Assembly (NCBI RefSeq): GCF_001649575.2
Contig: NC_051435.1
Location: 10,233,517-10,297,516 of the forward strand
Length of the DNA: 64,000 nt
Origin: Kryptolebias marmoratus
Lineage: Eukaryota; Chordata; Actinopteri; Cyprinodontiformes; Rivulidae
Direction: 5' to 3'
The notes beneath the pieces were generated by a model. That model was not told where the DNA came from, made no database searches, and was given only the letters and a program-made list of their open reading frames with translations. The position numbers were made by a program, and so were the translations under genes. Below are positions 59,201 through 64,000 of the stretch, piece by piece. Every line of letters starts with the position of its first letter. Within the stretch, counting starts at the first letter, position 1.

Positions 59201-62200
59201 AACTCTTTACACTGCAGTTTTGTATTACATGGTCACTTACATAAAGTTTTTAGGTTATAGTGCAAATAGCAGCAGCTAGCTATAGCACCTCCCACGGTTT
59301 TGGCTGCTCTGACTGTCCTGTTCATAACCGCTCCACAAAAACCCCACTTCAAAGGATCAGAACCATTCCTTTAATACATTTTTTTAGATTATGTTTTATT
59401 TAAGCATTATCAAGATTTTTCAAATCTACTATTTTCATTTAATGACTGAAGCACCTGCTCAGACCTACCCATTAATTCCCCTATAGATTAAAACAAACAA
59501 ACAGAAAAATGATAATGAAGCAATGAGGCTTTTCCAGCCATTAGTAAGTTTGCTGGACAAACTGCAGGATCTAACACTGTGGGTGGCTGGGGAAATAAAA
59601 AGGTACTTATGCTATTATTGACCTTGTTGCTGGACCTACTGCTGTTTGCTCTTTGGCCAACCTTCCTCAACAAATGCATGCACACACACTCACACATTTG
59701 TTACAGGATTTTGCATGCACGTCAGAGAGAAATACTTTGAATGACAAAGACTGAAAACCCCACTGCTTTATTATAAGAGAGTCTTGGGAATGGGTGCTTT
59801 TTTAGATTGAACAACAATAACATCAACAAGCTGGCAGTTTTAGGCAAAAGCAATTATAGCTGCTTGAACAAACTCGGTTAATCTTTCATTGAAGACACAT
59901 TTTATTCCGTAAATGCATTTTTAGTTGTTTTTGTGTTAGTGAAAAACAAATAAAAGGAGCAAAACAAGAAAGTCTGTTCATTAGTATTCAAAACAACAGT
60001 GTTCCTCCTTCCTGTTCACCAATCCATGTCTACAACAGTCCGAGAGGGTTTGTGATAGAACGCCATGTAAACAGCCCATTACTGCGACTTCAAATGATTA
60101 ACATATGATTGTAATTCATCATATCATGTGCAGCTGGTGACATCTTGCAGTAGCATTTATTCCATGTTGATACATGCCTTTGGTTTCTTTTTGACAACTC
60201 AAAACAAACAGATTGCAAGCTGTCACAACGTTTGTTCATGATGAATGGAGAAAATGAATCGAGAAATCAGGTGCGCCAGGTGATTAGCACAATCATGCCT
60301 GAGATCCTTGTGGAATCATCTGAACTTCTTATGTTTGGATAAACAGGGACCCAGACTGTGCCAGATGTGGGAACAAAAAACAGTATCACTTGAGCACAGC
60401 TTACAACTATTATGAACAGTTTCTTGAGCATAATGAAGCATTTCCCTGATGGTACTAATACTACACAGAAACATTAAATATACTGTCTGTGACTAAATGT
60501 ACATAAAACGGTTGCCTAGTCATCCTGCCATCAAAAGCCTGGTGTCATTTTAAGATTCATTAATATTATTATTCATAAACTTTTTAAACAATACCCTCAC
60601 CTCTGCTGGATTTATGTATTGAATAAGACCTCTTACCTTTGTGCAAATTTACGTTTAGCGATTACCATTAGGTAAAAATCCAGTACCATTTCTGATTGTT
60701 GTCACATCTACAAACTCACAGTTAAAAGTTTTTACCTAAGAATCCTTGCTTGGTTATGGTTTTCTGGTTTAACCATGAAAGCAAAACTTGAAAGCTGGCA
60801 AAATTATTTCATATGTGATTGTGATGTGGTGAGATGCTCCACAAAGTAACTGCAGTGTGTCTCTGAACAATAAATATTGAGGAATTACACCTGAAATCAC
60901 AGCTGATTTGTGTTTTGTGGCAACTGTAACTTGTATGGTTATAAAACGAGATAAAGATTTTTGCTTCAAGTCATTTTAGCTCCAGTGTTTTCATGTAAAA
61001 CTTACGATTCCCTTAAAAAGTATTGTACCCCTCTTTCAAAGGTTGACCGATTTCACTACTGAAGTCTCAGGTTCTTGGTAGGATCCTTTTGTGGAGCAGA
61101 AATCTGATTCTTTAGTCCTAACATCCTAACATTTGCAGTGCCACGTTTCAACTTTGCATCCAGTTTTTCTTACTGTATCTGCAACTGCTACTATTCAGGT
61201 AAGGAGCATTTTTATGATGATGGAATAACGTTTTGCTAGCCAGCTATCACAGAAAAGTGACATGTCCTTCTAGTTACTGTACATACCATGTTTTATGATA
61301 TACTTACTTTACTAGGTAATAAGTTCAGGTTTCTAGCCAGCTCTTAAAATTCTAATATAAAAATTTGTTTGATGATGTGCAACATAGTCATCAGGTCTTT
61401 AGCCATCATTTAAGCATAAATACATGTAAACTTTCTCAATTTTAAGACTAAATTTGCTTTGCTTTAAATGAATGTTCACTGCTATTTTTGCCATGGCCTT
61501 TGTTTACTTCAATACATCTGTCTGCAATGAACTTATTTTGAAAAAATATATTGGTTCTGGTAAAAATAATCTCTTGATACCAAAGATCTCATAATTGACA
61601 GACAGACCTATCAATCAGCTGACAGATGAATCAGATTATAATTTAGACCTGAACTGGCCTTTTATTATATATAGGGTGAAGGTCTCATATTCTGTTGTAC
61701 ACGTTTATTTAGATGATAATTCTTTAAAGGAAAAAAAATGACTGAGGCAAAGAAATTGAATTAAAAATACCAAATCTCATGTATCCTCTGAACTCTGAAA
61801 AAATGAGCAATGTCACTGGGGAAACTCAGCTCTGTTGTGTAGCTGTCTTTTACAAGTAATAAGACACAGTCACCAGGGAAGCTCTCGAGTTAAGGCACTG
61901 TGAAAAATAAACTGACTGGGGCAAAAAGGGAGCAGAGAGATTCAAACGAGTGAGCAATAGTGAAAGAAATGGAGAAGCATTTGTATGGTCTTCTTTGGCA
62001 ATGAAGTTGTAAAATGGAAACATATTTCTCCCTTGACAGCTACAGTAGATCTCAACCCTCTGAGTGGAGCTGCTTATGATGTTGTTCAGTGTTGAGGTGG
62101 ACTGCAGGAGTGTCCCAAAGGCTTGTTGTTTCTTGTCAGAGATTAGATTGAACCAAGCGGCTGTGGTTCATACTCATGCCTGAGAAAAGCTCCCAGTCAC

Positions 62201-62284
62201 AGAACACAACCTCTGAGCTTTGCTCTAAAGCAACATATTCACATTTATTATCGCTCGCTGCCATGAAAGGCAGGAAACAATGCA
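53216..62284. other. Intergenic stretch, mostly unique AT-rich sequence
   Basis: A (CAAA)n run lies at about 53334-53356, and a solo foldback arm at about 59300-59373 ('ccacaaaaaccccacttcaa', 'aaccattcctttaa'). At 61015-61045 'ttaaaaagtattgtacccct' resembles the start of a common fish DNA-transposon end. Open frames up to 128 codons (58116-58502) have no recognisable motif. I see no gene, RNA gene or CRISPR-like structure here. Confidence 0.6.
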
Positions 62285-62998
62285 ACTGCTTGTGTGTGTG
62301 TGTCTGTTAGCAAAATAACTCAGGAACAAATGAATGAATTTTAATGAATCTCCCAGAATACAATCTTAAATATACATCCACAACTGATTAACTTTTGGAG
62401 TCTATTTGCATCAAGATGGCCACCTGACTGACCTTACCCAACATAAAAATAGCTATAACTCAGTGAACCTTACAGAGCTAAAATTTGGTGTGGTAGTAGT
62501 TGTGATTCCCAACTTATACATTGAGCACTAACAGACTGTGTGAGATATTTGTTTAAATATTTACCATTACCTGTTGGACTCAACCCTGTTTGTCTGTTAG
62601 CAAAATACGTCATGAACCAGTAAAACCATTTCGTTGAAACTTTTAAAAAGTAATCATTGGATGCACATCAACAACTGATTACCTGTATGAATCAATACCA
62701 TTTAAGATGCCACAGCTAATTGACTCAAGAAAACAAAAAATGGCTAAAACGCAGTCAGTTTTACAGATGTTGAGCTAATTTTTGGTGTGGTAGTAGCTGA
62801 GAGTCAGCCCAAACTGATGCTCCAAGTGATAACAGATTGTGTGAGATTTTGCTATGTTGTGCCTGACTGCATATAACTTTTATTTTTAGATTTAACTCAA
62901 ATATCTACAACTCTACTATTTTTAAAGATGATTATTGTCTAAAACTCTGGAATACAACAAGCAAAATACAATCTTTCAAGGACTGCTAGGCCTTTATT
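62285..62998 (+). repeat. Dispersed repeat family A, copy 11 (two tandem units)
   Basis: Unit one starts at 'ctgttagcaaaataactcag' (62305) and unit two at 'ctgttagcaaaatacgtcat' (62594), so the period is about 289 bp. Each carries the YY1-like position ('caagatggccacc' at 62413; decayed 'taagatgccacagc' at 62704) and 'ggtgtggtagtag'. The copy ends 'ctttcaaggactgctaggcc' at 62973-62992. This copy shows the internal tandem structure most clearly. Confidence 0.8.
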
Positions 62999-63085
62999 TT
63001 ATTATTGTAGAAATAATTTTATTTTATTTCCAAAAAGGCTCTACCTTCTCTGGGGGATTCCATTTAACTAAATGTTTTTCTTTTT

Positions 63086-63151
63086 CTAGGCACCAGCTCC
63101 CAGCGACCCGGAATAGAGAAGCGGGTAAAGAAAATGGATGGATGGATGGAT
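63086..63151 (-). repeat. Teleost CCATCC-type repeat, 5'-end fragment (inverted)
   Basis: 'caccagctcccagcgacccg' and (GGAT)n at 63133-63151 are the reverse complement of the family's first 65 bp. The rest is absent. Confidence 0.75.
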
Positions 63152-64000
63152 TTTTCTTTTTCTTTGACTTCAGCACTCTACATCTCTCTGCCCCTGGAAT
63201 TAGGAAAAGGTTTTATTATAGTTTTCCCACTTAGTCTGTTTTATTTTCAATCATTCATCAACCACTGAACGGTTAAGATGCACTAGAAATTTATTTTAAA
63301 TTTTCTCTGATCACATTTTCATTCATCTCACAATTCTCACTTTGGATTAAGTATTAAAAATTTATCGTTTCTCTGAGAAGAAGTATATTTCATGAGGGAG
63401 TGTATTTCATGATTGGCTTTAAGTAAATTGCACTTTTGGAAATCATCCTTTCTGCAGTAATTATCATTTTGATACATGCTTGTCTGCTCTGTGACAGAAG
63501 AGGTTAGCTGTCCCCGTTAGTTTTAAACAGCAGCTTTAAGGAGAAATCCACTGAAGGCATCTGTCAGTGAGGTAAAGAGCACTGACAGCCATACATCATC
63601 TCTGCCTGGTGCAGGCCCCTGTATTTAAAAGAGTACTGCAGTCAAAAGCCCATAAAGTGAGTGACTCCTCTGGAGCATCTGCCACTGCATGCAGGGAGGA
63701 GATTCAATGTGAAAAAGGGGAGATAATGTGCTCACTCACTAATGGGCACCCGACTAGACACAGGCTCATTTTTCACATCATGTCATCTGTAGGGTTTGAA
63801 TAAAAGTAATGGTCACAATGAGCCTGGATCTCTCCCAGTCATTATGGCTTTTGCTTCCTCATTTTTATTTGTGTTGACTTGTACAGTCGGAGGAGATGAC
63901 AGTCTCTGGGCCTGTGGATCAGTCAGATTGATGATTCGCTGTGCTCCTCTCCACCGCTGACAGGTCCCTTCTTTCTGCCAGGCATGTGAGGCCAGAATGC
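63152..64000. other. Unassigned sequence at the window edge
   Basis: No open frame with recognisable content. Bases 63500-64000 are less AT-rich and look unique, so they may be conserved non-coding DNA or the approach to another gene, but nothing decides this. Confidence 0.4.

Noticed and set aside
1..64000. CRISPR arrays, bacterial-type operons, phage or defence systems
   Set aside because: Spliced vertebrate gene, microsatellites and fish repeats throughout; no regularly spaced short direct repeats or prokaryotic gene structure.

Overview
This is vertebrate nuclear DNA, almost certainly from a ray-finned (teleost) fish. The only gene I recognise is complete on the plus strand: kcnj3, encoding GIRK1/Kir3.1, a G-protein-gated inward-rectifier potassium channel subunit. 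Three exons at 896-1573, 3437-3653 and 28509-29104 join in frame through GT-AG introns and give a 496-residue protein, against about 501 in mammals. The teleost assignment rests on the fish-type protein, the AT-rich non-coding DNA, and dispersed repeats of kinds familiar from fish genomes. These include the CCATCC...'gggtcgcag' repeat, the 'tgtcaactttatttctggagca' repeat and TTAAAGGG-ended foldback elements. I cannot name the species.

Layout. 1-895 is the probable 5' leader and promoter-proximal DNA, with five upstream ORFs; the last overlaps the kcnj3 start. 896-1573 is exon 1 (N-terminus, TM1, pore, TM2, start of the cytoplasmic domain). 1574-3436 is intron 1, with an old interspersed repeat. 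3437-3653 is exon 2 (beta-rich cytoplasmic core). 3654-28508 is a 24.9-kb intron 2 with many non-coding repeats. 28509-29104 is exon 3 (G-beta-gamma region and the long GIRK1-specific tail), followed by a probable 3' UTR to about 30.1-30.4 kb. From there to 64 kb I see no credible coding exon. It is repeat-rich intergenic DNA.

Main non-coding structure. (1) A dispersed family has about 12 copies in both orientations. It is built from a roughly 290-bp unit that can be repeated within a copy, has an AAGATGGCNGCC (YY1-like) core, and often ends in a GCATTCCTTCAAGGAATGC-type hairpin. (2) Foldback MITE-like elements lie at 3917-4406, 17562-18463 and 32075-32622, with half-copies at 34185-34307 and about 59300-59373. 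Two unrelated inverted-repeat elements lie at 25205-25493 and 38801-39047. (3) A pair of direct repeats of about 335 bp lies at 48.3 and 50.4 kb. (4) A decayed hammerhead-ribozyme-like core lies at 8758-8806.

No new enzymatic or defence system is visible. The points most worth a second look are the YY1-bearing repeat family, the hammerhead-like relic, and channel changes relative to mammalian GIRK1: loss of the extracellular glycosylation sequon, a weakened PKA site, and five LPxKL repeats in the tail. Comparisons with mammalian proteins and with known repeats are from memory; no search was run.
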